DNA of 64,000 nucleotides, taken from NCBI RefSeq assembly GCF_000242635.2, contig NC_017770.1, positions 1,116,001 through 1,180,000 of the forward strand, given 5' to 3'. The notes beneath the pieces were generated by a model that worked only from the letters and a program-made list of their open reading frames with translations, did not search any database and was not told the origin of the DNA. Shown here piece after piece: positions 18,101 through 26,600 of the stretch (the first letter of the stretch is position 1; each line of letters begins with the position of its first letter). This DNA comes from Solitalea canadensis DSM 3403 (GTDB lineage Bacteria > Bacteroidota > Bacteroidia > Sphingobacteriales > Sphingobacteriaceae). Made by a program: the position numbers and the translations under genes.

Positions 18101-18316
18101 GTTACTAGCGGAAATAGAGAATTTACCATCGGCATCACTAACACTGCCAATATTGGTTCCCTGGACAGAAATAGTTACTCCAGGTAATGGTTGCTGATCC
18201 TTTTTATCAGTAACGACGCCGGAAACTTTTTGTTGGGCAATTGCCGCAACGGAGATCAGGACGAACAACATCATAAATGCTGCTTTTCTGATCAGGTTCT
18301 TGTAGAATTTTTGCAT
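15110..18316 (-). CDS. SusC/RagA-family TonB-linked outer membrane transporter
   Basis: A 1068-residue TonB-dependent transporter. Signal peptide 1-28; carboxypeptidase-regulatory-like domain about 30-110 (VSGVVTDKKDQQPLPGVTI); a plug from about 120 with LLRGQQPLFVVDGVPI, SYTILKGPAASALYGSNG and AIQITTKRG; and a 22-strand barrel ending in an aromatic residue (VNLNITF). It lacks an STN domain, and no FecR or sigma gene adjoins it, so control must come from elsewhere, perhaps the XRE-cupin regulator upstream. It imports oligomeric nutrients with the SusD partner encoded 20 bases downstream. Confidence 0.95.
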   Translation of the reverse strand: MQKFYKNLIRKAAFMMLFVLISVAAIAQQKVSGVVTDKKDQQPLPGVTISVQGTNIGSVSDADGKFSISASNGQVLLFSSVGYVNKIIKVGSSAVINVQLEADSKELTEVVVTALGIKKDKAKLGYAIQEVKGDELVKAREPNPVNALVGKVSGLTVGASAELLGSPNILLRGQQPLFVVDGVPISSDTWNISADDIESYTILKGPAASALYGSNGQFGAIQITTKRGSKDNRGFAIEFNSSTMTQNGFNAIPKVQDMYGPGDHGKYEFVDGKGGGKNDGDYDIWGPALNGQLIAQYDSPINPSTGKRTPTPFIARGTDNLTRFLQTGVLSSNNIAIATSGEKYDLRFSSTYNYQRGLVPNTQLNGLNFNVSAGYNFSPKLRFESTVNYNRQFTPNYPDVNYGPNSLIYNMVIWGGADWNVDDMKNYWQTGREGVQQIYAEYQRYNNPWFVAKEWLRSHHKTDMYGHMSLNYKFNNFLNLSARTQITTYDLLRTEKLPYSATTYGREQAKGDYREDMRNMFENNTDVLLSFDKQVIPSLDVKASVGANLRTFNYHSTYSTTDYLNVPGWYNLNNSLNPRQTYNYEAPMQVFSSYAFLDMMYKNFLSVSLTGRIDKSSTMPKQNNTFFYTSVGAGLILTELLKFPDAISYFKLRGSYAKVGNTAVNNTISSAAVLSGSGLGYGADYTTPYGGPSYKNISSYNVTPIYNNQPGATYTAILTNPDLEPSFSSAYEAGVDLKLLRNRLAFDITYFNSLDGPRIFELPLSQATGYSSLLTNGIKSRRSGWELTLSGSPLRKPNFNWDVMVNWSTYKEELAEIYPGIETLNQFLKVGDRLDKLYTSTFVRTKDGQIINDASGRPIQNPVSRYLGNMNPDWTWSINNKFNYKQFTFGFQFDGRVGGKMVDYVLRQTMRGGRHIATIEGDMGVARANDIKGIKSYVGQGVVVANGATINYDVDGNITNYDQLVFAANTTPTFLQDYISRYNGISEGNLIDKTYAKLREVTIGFNLPKSFLNRMSIQRASITLVGRNLLYFAKVKDIDLDQFPGMTSQSSLQTPTSKSYGVNLNITF

Positions 18317-18517
18317 TGCTTTTGAAGTTTTTTGTAGTTGTTTTTAGCAATGCAATTGTAAACCATGTTTATTAATACTAAACAAACTAAGTATTAAGGA
18401 TCAGTTAATTATTGTATACAAACATTAATAAAAAGTAAATTAATGTTGGAACAAGTTGTTGGATCACAAAGAAATATAGGAGTGTTTATAAAGCGAAAAA
18501 GGTAGTCTGCGAAAGAG

Positions 18518-18552
18518 AAAAGGCACTGCTTTGTCGCAATGCCTTTTTATTT
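18518..18552. terminator. Terminator after the metallophosphoesterase gene
   Basis: Stem AAAAGGCACTGC (18518-18529) pairs with GCAATGCCTTTT (18536-18547) with one wobble and a 6-base loop. The A/T ends give a U-rich tail in both directions. It separates the phosphatase genes from the SusC gene, so the transporter pair probably has its own promoter in 18317-18517, where I could not find a clear -7 box. Confidence 0.75.
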
Positions 18553-18566
18553 TTGGTGGCAAAAAG

Positions 18567-19511
18567 TTATGCCTGATTATAATAAACCAATTGGCAATCG
18601 CTGGTGCCATCGGTATACAGATCAATAACTGCATAAACATTTGGAAACTCTGCCAATACGCCATCCCACCAGTTAGATGACACCGCACCATTACATAAAT
18701 ATTTAACACCTAAATAATCGGTTGCATCAATGTAATGTACGTGTCCACTCAGGCAAAGTTTTACATTTTTATGCTTGTAAAATAAATTCTTAAGTTTTTT
18801 AATATCGCTATGCATATCGCCCTTAGGGAAAGCCACTTCTCCTAAATCCTTTTTCTCATCCACATAATACATCAAAGCACCGAAAGACATAATCGGAACA
18901 TGTGAGTAAACACAAACATGTTTACCGTTGCTGTTTGATAATTCGTTTTCAAGCCATGTAAACTGCTCCTCATCCAAACCATAATGAAGTCCCATGCTAT
19001 CCAAGGCTATGAATTTCCAGTTATTTTGTTCAAAGGAATAATAACGGGCAGGCATTTTCAATTCTTCAATTGCCCAGGTTTTACCATAACGTCGGTCTTT
19101 TTTGTATTCCTCATCCAACTCCTTTGGTCCGTACCAAACATCATGATTACCCAAGCAGCTATGCAATGGTAGCTTATTATGTTGTACAGCCTGGCGCCAA
19201 ACATTCCAACGGCTCTCCAGATCTTCTTTTTTTTGATTGTTTGAATCCATTACGGTATCACCCGAATTAATGATAAAGGAAGGTTTGTCCTTTAGTCCAT
19301 TGATTTGGTCGAAAACCGTTTTCATAGATGAAACACAAACCGGTTTGTCGATTACATGACAATCTGTAATATGAGCGAATCGCAGCGCTCTTTTTTTGCG
19401 AGGATCGGCTGGTTTTATTTCAGCTGCTGATACTAATGGAATGCCTGTACCTAAAAGAGAAGCAGCTCCAAATACGGCTGCATTTCTCAAAAAATCTCTT
19501 CTGTTACTCAT
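18567..19511 (-). CDS. Tat-exported calcineurin-like metallophosphoesterase
   Basis: A 314-residue enzyme with a twin-arginine signal (RRDFLRN at residues 4-10, then a hydrophobic stretch ending VSAAE), so it is folded before export to the periplasm. The metallophosphoesterase motifs are complete: ITDCH (Asp50, His52), NSGDTVMD (Asp85), LGNHDVW (Asn122, His123, Asp124), and later YSHVP and SGHVHYID. Such two-metal enzymes cut phosphomonoesters or diesters, often of phospholipid head groups or nucleotides. It starts 9 bases after the phosphodiesterase gene, so the two form an operon that precedes the SusC/SusD pair. Confidence 0.92.
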   Translation of the reverse strand: MSNRRDFLRNAAVFGAASLLGTGIPLVSAAEIKPADPRKKRALRFAHITDCHVIDKPVCVSSMKTVFDQINGLKDKPSFIINSGDTVMDSNNQKKEDLESRWNVWRQAVQHNKLPLHSCLGNHDVWYGPKELDEEYKKDRRYGKTWAIEELKMPARYYSFEQNNWKFIALDSMGLHYGLDEEQFTWLENELSNSNGKHVCVYSHVPIMSFGALMYYVDEKKDLGEVAFPKGDMHSDIKKLKNLFYKHKNVKLCLSGHVHYIDATDYLGVKYLCNGAVSSNWWDGVLAEFPNVYAVIDLYTDGTSDCQLVYYNQA

Positions 19512-19520
19512 TATATAATG

Positions 19521-20606
19521 TTAGTTAATAATTGTATCGATTGCTTTTCCAACAGGTTTAGCGTTGCTATACTCAATGCCAAGTAAATTACAAAGTGTTT
19601 GTGCAACCTGATTTTGATAAAGCTGCGTGTTGGTTTTAATCACTCCTAATGGTTTAACATCGGGGCCAATTGCAGCAATCCATATTTCATTTGCTCCTGG
19701 AATATTCTTGCCATGATGCTGCCATAATCCTTTTTGAGCTTCACCACGACCATGATCGGCTGTAATGATCATGGTTGTTTGATCTTTGTAAAAAGGATCA
19801 TTTTGGATAAAGTTCCATAAATCTGCCAGGTATTGGTCGATGTAATTGGCCGACTTAAGGTAAAGATCATAATGACCTTCATGCGCCCATTCGTCTGTTT
19901 CTCCATGTCCGATGAACATTACACGCGGATGATGCGCTATCATATACTCTTTAGCCAGGTAATGAGTAAACACATCTAACCGTTCGCTGCCAAAGGGATC
20001 TGGAACCTGGGTTTGCATAGCATTTAACAATCGAGTTGAAGCACTGATGTTGGGGGCTGTAAGATTTTCATAACCTGCATTCACCGGAATTCCTGATCGT
20101 TCCCGATTGATAATATAAGGAAAAACATCCCAAGAGCCGAATGCCGCTACTTTTCCTTTAAACTCAGCTTGTTTGTTTAAAAACTCTAGAACCGTAACAT
20201 TCGGATTGTTCTTTTTGCTGTTACTATTTATTGAAGTATCGGCAAACCCACATAAAAGTTCACTGTATCCCGGATAGGAAAACCAATACGGGTTGGTTAC
20301 ATCCACTTTATTAGACAAATCGCGATTTCCCAAAATTTGTCCCTTGGAAGCAATAGTATTCCACATAAACGGCATTAAGATTAAACGACGTTCCTGATCT
20401 GTGGTTGCCCAAAATTGTTTAGTAATAGCTTTAGGGTTACCGGTAAATTGCTTGTTGTTGATCAGTGATGAATCAGCTCCTCTAAACAACTCCTGCCAGC
20501 GATAACCATCAAGCGTTATTATAACCACATTTTTTGTTTTGTGCTTTGTTTGAGCAGCTGCAAATATGGTAATGCAGCATAAAACGAGCGTCAATAATTT
20601 CTTCAT
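19521..20606 (-). CDS. Secreted alkaline-phosphatase-superfamily phosphodiesterase
   Basis: A 361-residue exported enzyme (signal peptide 1-19, ending FAAAQ). It belongs to the alkaline phosphatase / type I phosphodiesterase superfamily: ITLDGYRWQELFRGAD near residues 30-44 includes metal ligand Asp33; HGETDEWAHEGHYD and ADHGRGE supply further Asp and His ligands. The nucleophilic Ser/Thr is not obvious by eye. Probable substrates are phosphodiesters or phosphomonoesters in the periplasm. It lies directly upstream of the metallophosphoesterase gene (9 bases), and the two could act one after the other. Confidence 0.87.
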   Translation of the reverse strand: MKKLLTLVLCCITIFAAAQTKHKTKNVVIITLDGYRWQELFRGADSSLINNKQFTGNPKAITKQFWATTDQERRLILMPFMWNTIASKGQILGNRDLSNKVDVTNPYWFSYPGYSELLCGFADTSINSNSKKNNPNVTVLEFLNKQAEFKGKVAAFGSWDVFPYIINRERSGIPVNAGYENLTAPNISASTRLLNAMQTQVPDPFGSERLDVFTHYLAKEYMIAHHPRVMFIGHGETDEWAHEGHYDLYLKSANYIDQYLADLWNFIQNDPFYKDQTTMIITADHGRGEAQKGLWQHHGKNIPGANEIWIAAIGPDVKPLGVIKTNTQLYQNQVAQTLCNLLGIEYSNAKPVGKAIDTIIN

Positions 20607-20746
20607 AAGATAAGTATAGCTTGTAAAAAATGTTTAGCAATGCTAAACATAAAGTAGGAACAGAAAAAGGGAAATGTAAAAAAATAACAGGAGATTAAAA
20701 CTGATTTAACAGAGAAGAGGGGAGAAATAATTTTTAGGATGGGATT

Positions 20747-20898
20747 ACCCCTAACCCCTAAAGGGGAATTCATATCGCACGTATAAACTATTGGTACTTT
20801 ATACACAGAAAATTCCCCTTTAGGGGTTAGGGGTTTACACTACATTTCTCTATACAATGTGATGTTCTAGGCATTTCCCCTTTAGGGGTTAGGGGTAT
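20747..20898. repeat. Palindromic repeat element, copy 1 (plus an extra arm)
   Basis: A perfect 24-base inverted pair built on CCCCTAACCCCTAAAGGGG: left arm 20747-20770, right arm 20811-20834, separated by about 40 bases starting CATATCGC. A third copy of the right arm follows at 20873-20898. The same arms and the ATTCATATCGC that follows the left arm recur at 45252-45346. Both copies are intergenic and at gene ends. This is a dispersed REP-like or MITE-like family. Confidence 0.85.
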
Positions 20899-20902
20899 AA
20901 GT

Positions 20903-21478
20903 TTAATTGCTATCAAAAAAGTAAACAATCAACATTAATGCGTTTTCATCACTAATTGTACGCGGGTTATGACTTATACGGCCATCAAATAGCATGGCAT
21001 CTCCCTTGTTTAATTCAATTGTTCGGTCAGGGAAAATATATTCGATCTTTCCCCGTATAATATATTTGAACTCAAAGGCTTCGGTTTCAACCATTGGCCG
21101 CTGGGCATCCTTGGACAAATCAAGTAAAACAATATCAACAGTGGTATTTTTAAAGGTCTTGGTAAAGATACGTTGGTAAAGGAATCCTTCCGCCGATTCT
21201 TTTTCAAAGGCTTCATACTCCTCTTTTCGCTTTACAAGAATCATCGGCCCATTGATATTACTTCCAATACCTTTAAAAAAATAATTCAAATCAACTTCAA
21301 GTGCCAGTACAATATCAATTAGCACCAGTAAAGAAGGGATTGTCCGGCTATTTTCAATTTGGGAGATAAGACCTTTACTTACCTTCGCCTTATCTGCCAG
21401 CTCTTGTAAGGTCATTCCCCGTTCTTTACGAAAAGCACGTATTTTATTACTGATTTGAATGAGTAAGTCTTCTTCCAT
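20903..21478 (-). CDS. XRE-family regulator with C-terminal cupin domain
   Basis: A 191-residue cytoplasmic regulator. Residues about 8-65 are a helix-turn-helix of the XRE/Cro type (RKERGMTLQELADKAKVSKG, LISQIENSRTIPSLLVLIDI). Residues about 110-188 are a cupin that may sense a small ligand (EFKYIIRGKIEYIFPDRT, LNKGDAMLFDGRISHNP). Regulators of this build often control uptake or catabolism of amino acids, polyamines or phosphonates. It is upstream of and co-directional with the phosphodiesterase genes, separated by the repeat element, and divergent from the sigma factor gene. Control of the phosphatase/SusCD locus is an inference. Confidence 0.88.
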   Translation of the reverse strand: MEEDLLIQISNKIRAFRKERGMTLQELADKAKVSKGLISQIENSRTIPSLLVLIDIVLALEVDLNYFFKGIGSNINGPMILVKRKEEYEAFEKESAEGFLYQRIFTKTFKNTTVDIVLLDLSKDAQRPMVETEAFEFKYIIRGKIEYIFPDRTIELNKGDAMLFDGRISHNPRTISDENALMLIVYFFDSN

Positions 21479-21772
21479 AGTTAATCATTGTTCAGCAATT
21501 CTAAACATTTTTAATGAGTAGATGGTATAAGTATCGTAATTATTTCAATAAGGTGTCGTTAAATTAATGTGTAATCGATCATAAAAAATGAGATTGTATA
21601 CAGAAATTATCAACATTGGACAAAAAACTTTTTTGGTTCATTTTATGTGTTTATACATGCAATAAATGCTTTTTTGCTCCTTTTTCTCTCTATAGCCTAT
21701 ACACTCTATTAGGTAACGGTATTGATATTCTAAAATTTAACCGTCAAATTAGGCGCCTATTAAGCAAACTGA

Positions 21773-22327
21773 ATGCAGCAAGCAGGAGAAGGACAAGGAA
21801 TTTCCGTTAGACAAATTGAAGAACTTTTTCATGCAAAGTATGAAACATTGTGCATGATAGCTGTTCGTTATGTCGATGAGCTTGAGCTAGCTAAAGACCT
21901 TGTTCAGGAGTTTTTTGTGTACGTATGGAATAAACGAGATCAGATTCAACTAAAATCTTCGTTCGAAGCGTATGCAGTGAGATCGGTAAAGAATATTTGC
22001 ATTACCCACATTAAGCGTCAGCGAGATCTCATTATTTACCAGGGCGGCGAGTTACCCGAAATTGCCTTTGACCCTGACGGAACAATAAACGATGAGCGCT
22101 TAAAAGCCAAAATTTACTCAAAACTAACAGAGGCATTAAACAAGTTACCTGCTGAACGAAAAAAGTTGTTCTTAATGAGCAATGTGCAAGGGCTTACCTA
22201 TGCTGAAATTGCCGAGCGAAATAATATATCTGTGAATACGGTAAAAACACAAATTAAAAAGGCGTATGCCACCTTGCGTAGCCAACTTTCGGAGAACTTG
22301 TTAATAGGTATCCTGTTATCCGTTTAA
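21773..22327 (+). CDS. ECF-type RNA polymerase sigma factor
   Basis: A 184-residue sigma factor. Region 2 is at about 18-85 (ELAKDLVQEFFVYVWNKRDQ) and region 4 at about 122-175 (LNKLPAERKKLFLMSNVQGL, TYAEIAERNNISVNTVKTQI). It belongs to the FecI-like group typical of Bacteroidota and is followed 96 bases later by a FecR gene and then by an STN-containing SusC. The expected circuit is: substrate binds SusC, its STN domain signals to FecR, and FecR frees this sigma factor to transcribe the locus. Confidence 0.93.
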   Translation: MQQAGEGQGISVRQIEELFHAKYETLCMIAVRYVDELELAKDLVQEFFVYVWNKRDQIQLKSSFEAYAVRSVKNICITHIKRQRDLIIYQGGELPEIAFDPDGTINDERLKAKIYSKLTEALNKLPAERKKLFLMSNVQGLTYAEIAERNNISVNTVKTQIKKAYATLRSQLSENLLIGILLSV

Positions 22328-22423
22328 TCCCTTCAAAGAAATAATTTATTTTTTTTCATCGATTCAATCACCCTCTTTTTTACTTCTTGCTACTTACTAT
22401 TAATGGAGAAATAACACCATCGT

Positions 22424-23572
22424 ATGAGCAATAACAATAAATGGATTCAGGAATTTTTGGACGACCAGACAATGGATGAATACATTGTTCGGGGAACTAA
22501 TGATGAAGAATTGGTTGTCAGAGAGAATACCGAACTTTCTAAATCTGGAATCCGCGAGAAATACGCTCAACATATTAACACCGAAAATGATTGGAAGTTA
22601 GTACAAAATCGTGTTGCTATTCGCAGTCATTATCGAATTATTTCAATCAGCAAACGCTTGATCAGGTATGCTGCTATTCTTTCTATTCCATTGGCTATCG
22701 GTATTACTTTTTACTTTTCAGTAAAGCATGGTGATAAATCAACACCGCCTCCTCCTTCAACTATTGCAGCTGAAATTCATAAAAATAAGCCTTTCCTGAT
22801 TCTTGATGATGGATCTCAGATAATGCTCACTGAAGAGATCAACGGTAGGATAAAGGGAACACAGGTGATGAGCATGAACGAAATACTTGATTATTCTGAG
22901 GTTAATCCTGATAAAGTTGCTTTTAATACCTTGATAGTACCTAAAGGCGATACTCACAAGATTATACTGGAAGATGGTACCGAAGTGTTTTTAAATGCAG
23001 ATTCTCGTTTAAAATTTCGTGTAAGTTTTGCTAATGTGCATCAGCGTGAAGTATTTCTTGAAAGTGGGGAGGCCTATTTTAATGTAACCCAAAACCCTGA
23101 GAAACCATTTATTGTACATCATGGAAATATGAGTGTAAAGGTATTAGGTACATCATTTAACGTAAATGCCTATACTGCTACTGTTCAAACAACACTTGTA
23201 GAAGGAAAGGTGAAAGTGGACTTTAATAATTCAACAAAAGGATTGACTCTTGCTCCGGGACAGCAAGCTCTGTTTGATAGCATTCATGAAACACTTGAAA
23301 AACAAACAGTGGAAGTGGATTCATATGTTGTATGGAAAGAAGGCGTTTTTGCCCTTGATCATGCTTCGCTTGAGACATTAATGGCCCAAGTTGGTAGAGC
23401 GTACGATCTGGATATAGAATTTAAAGATGCAACCCTAAAACAACTACATTTTAGCGGTCGTGTAACTAAATCAGAAGATGTTAAGGAAGTGTTGGATGTC
23501 ATTAAGAAAACCACACACTTAAAATTCACTATTAAAGACAGGAGGATTATTATAGAGAAATCAGTACGATAA
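22424..23572 (+). CDS. FecR-type anti-sigma factor
   Basis: A 382-residue inner membrane protein. Residues 1-85 are cytoplasmic and would hold the sigma factor; a helix at about 86-107 crosses the membrane. The periplasmic part has a FecR domain at about 170-275 (ILEDGTEVFLNADSRLKF, VFLESGEAYFNVTQNPEKPF, VKVLGTSFNVNAY) and a C-terminal DUF4974 domain at about 310-380, the part that contacts the STN domain of the transporter. It sits between the sigma factor and SusC genes. A hairpin follows in the gap before SusC. Confidence 0.93.
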   Translation: MSNNNKWIQEFLDDQTMDEYIVRGTNDEELVVRENTELSKSGIREKYAQHINTENDWKLVQNRVAIRSHYRIISISKRLIRYAAILSIPLAIGITFYFSVKHGDKSTPPPPSTIAAEIHKNKPFLILDDGSQIMLTEEINGRIKGTQVMSMNEILDYSEVNPDKVAFNTLIVPKGDTHKIILEDGTEVFLNADSRLKFRVSFANVHQREVFLESGEAYFNVTQNPEKPFIVHHGNMSVKVLGTSFNVNAYTATVQTTLVEGKVKVDFNNSTKGLTLAPGQQALFDSIHETLEKQTVEVDSYVVWKEGVFALDHASLETLMAQVGRAYDLDIEFKDATLKQLHFSGRVTKSEDVKEVLDVIKKTTHLKFTIKDRRIIIEKSVR

Positions 23573-23577
23573 AAAGA

Positions 23578-23608
23578 AAACAGGTGATGTTTCGACCATC
23601 ACCCGTTT
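23578..23608 (+). terminator. Hairpin between fecR-like and susC-like genes
   Basis: AAACAGGTGATG (23578-23589) pairs with CATCACCCGTTT (23597-23608) with one mismatch and a 7-base loop. It ends in a short TTT and lies right after the anti-sigma stop. It could act as a partial terminator that uncouples the regulators from the transporter genes. A hairpin occupies the same place in the second FecR locus. Confidence 0.5.
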
Positions 23609-23686
23609 AAAGGCAAGTTTTCATAAATCAAATTGCTTGGAGGGCAAATAGGGATTTATTGTTTCAACTCAACCAGTTCAAATCTA

Positions 23687-26600
23687 ATGAAAAAAAGTTA
23701 CGAAGAAATTATTCATGTTAAAAACAAACCTAAAAATCCATTAAAGAGAAAGACAGGCCTACTGTTACTCTGTTTTATGTTGTTTTCCTTTAACTTGTTG
23801 GCACAGTCGGCAGAAAAAGTTAGCCTAAGTGTTAAGAATGTTAAAATTCCTAAAGCGCTGGATGCACTAAAAAAGCAAGTTCCGTTTCATCTTGTTTATA
23901 ATCTGGAAGAACTGAACAAGCACCCGGGTGTAACTGTAAATGCTAAAAGTCAGCCGTTGGATCAAGTACTCAATGAGTTATTGCAGGGAACGGGGCTAGA
24001 GTTTACCTATCAAAAAAATATAATCATAATCGGCCCTAAAGAAACCCAGCAAAATCTTTCAGGAAATAAGATTGATGTTAAGGGGAGGGTAGTAGATGAA
24101 GAGGCTCAACCATTAGCAGGAACAACGGTCAACATTAAGGGATCTTCACGATCGACTTTAACCAACAGCAATGGAGAGTTTTCATTATCCAATCTGGATG
24201 AAAACACCACTTTAATGGTTTCTTTCCTCGGGTTTACTACTAAAGAACTAAAGGCCAGGGAAATTAATGCCAACGGAAGCATGAAAACTATACAGCTGAA
24301 AACAGCTGTTGCTGGTCTTACAGAGGTTTCAGTGGTTTCAACTGGTTATCAAAATATAAAGCGCTCACAAGTAGCAGGTTCTTATGCTACCATCGATCGT
24401 ACTACTTACCTGCAAACGGTACCTGTAAACGGAAATATTATCAACAATATGGAAGGCCGCATGTCGGGTTTGATGCTCAACCTTAATCAATCTCGCAGTA
24501 AGTGGTCCGACCCCAATAATACAAGTCCGTTTACCATCAGGGGAGTATCCACATTCCAGGCAATCAAGAAACCATTAATTGTATTAAACGGCTATCCGTC
24601 TGAAGTGGATATTGAAACGATCAATCCTTATGATATTGAATCGATCACGGTGTTAAAGGATGCAGCCTCAGCAGCAATTTATGGGGTACGAGCGTCTAAC
24701 GGTGTAATCGTTATCAATACTAGAAAAGGGATCGAAAATGGCAAGCCCGCGATCAATTTTACTACAGCCCTAACGGTAATGCCTAAGCCCGATTACAGCA
24801 AGCTTAACCTATTAACAGGTAAGAATTATGTTGATTTTGAAAAGGCAACCGGTATAAATGATATTGAGAACAACTTCATGTCGAAAGATTTTATTGACAT
24901 GATGAATGGTACATATACTCCCGTTTTTAGTATTACTGATGATTTATACAATGGCCGGATAACGCAGGAAGAGGCAGATAGATTGTATGCAAATATGGCA
25001 GCTTATGATAACACCGAAGATTATAAGCGTCTGTTTCTGCAAAATCAATTTTTACAAAACTACAACCTGAATGTAAGTGGCGGTTCTCCTAACACTACCT
25101 ATTTTGTAGGTGTAAACTATGTGAACAACAATGGTTCTGAAAAGAACTCAAACTATAATAAAACCACTGTAAACTATAAAGGTTCATTTAGCTTTTCCAA
25201 AAAGATCAATCTGGACGTGCAGAGTATTTACTCTAATATGAATTCAAAAGCTGCTGCAATTCCGGATTATTTTCAGTTAAAACCTTACCAACGTTTTCAG
25301 GATGAAAATGGGAATGCGTTGCCAACCTATTTTTCCCCTTTTAACGAGTCTTACTTTGGGTTCGGTCAGAGTTATGGTACCATTAGTGCCGCGCGTAATC
25401 AGGAAAATATGGCCATGGGTTTGTATGACGAGTTTTATTACCCTTATCAGGAAATGAATGAGTCGAGTACTACAACCAAGAGCAATATCTACAGGGTGCA
25501 AGGAAATTTAAAAGCAACCATTGCAAACGGCTTAAATCTGGAGCTGGGTGGTGTGTTTGAAAAAGAGGCCGACAATTACGAAAACTATGCTTCTGAGAAT
25601 GCTTATCAGACTCGTTTGATGCTCAACTACTTTGCCAGAAAAGACCCGGCAAGCGGACGACCAATATTTGGAGTTCCGCAAGGTGGTGTAAAGAAAACAA
25701 ATACAAATGATATCAGCTCATACACTTTAAGGGCCCAGTTAACCTATAATAAAACCTTGGCTCAAAAGCATGATATTTCATTATTAGGTGGTTTTGAACA
25801 AAGACGTATTACGTCTTCAGCCAATTTAAATACAGCTTTTGGGTATAACAATAAAACCTTAACCATTAAGCCGGTTGATTTAACATTACTTAGCAATTAT
25901 AATTACTCACCGGAGTATTTTGATGTTATTGTTCCGGCGTTAAGTTATGCATTTGACCAAACCCAGTTAACTGATTTTTTTAATGAATTGTATGCTGACG
26001 ACCGATTTCTTTCTTTTTACGCGAATGGGGCTTACACCTATGATGAGCGATACACTTTAACAGGAAGCTTACGTATCGATCAGTCGAACCTTTTTGGTAC
26101 TGATCCTAAATTCCGATATACGCCTTTATGGTCAACCGGTGTCTCTTGGTCTCTGGATAAAGAAAATTTCCTAAAGGAGTCAACCCTCATCAACGAGCTT
26201 AAACTTCGTGTTGCAGTAGGCTATAATGGTAATATCATTAAGCGAAGCGGACCTTTTAATTTCTTGACTAGTTCAGTTAATACGTACTTATCCAATCCAA
26301 CTGTGGGGTACGCGATATCGGCACCGAGAAATAATGAGTTGAGATGGGAGAAAACGCTCAATTTTAATACAGGAGTGGATTTTGCAATTGCCGACAGACG
26401 ATTATCGGGTACGGTTGATTTCTATATCAAACGTGGAGAAGATATTTTCTCTCCGATAGAATCTGACCCGACTTTAGGTTTTACGAATCTGCTTACTAAT
26501 AATGCTTCTGTAGAGAATCGCGGGGTGGATATCATGCTTTCCACTATTAATGTTAAAAGCAGGAATTTTAGCTGGCAAACACAGTTAACGGGTTCTTTTA

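Noticed and set aside
20747-20898. Repeated units considered as a CRISPR array
   Set aside because: Units are palindromic, in opposite orientations and unevenly spaced, with no spacers of constant length and no cas genes.
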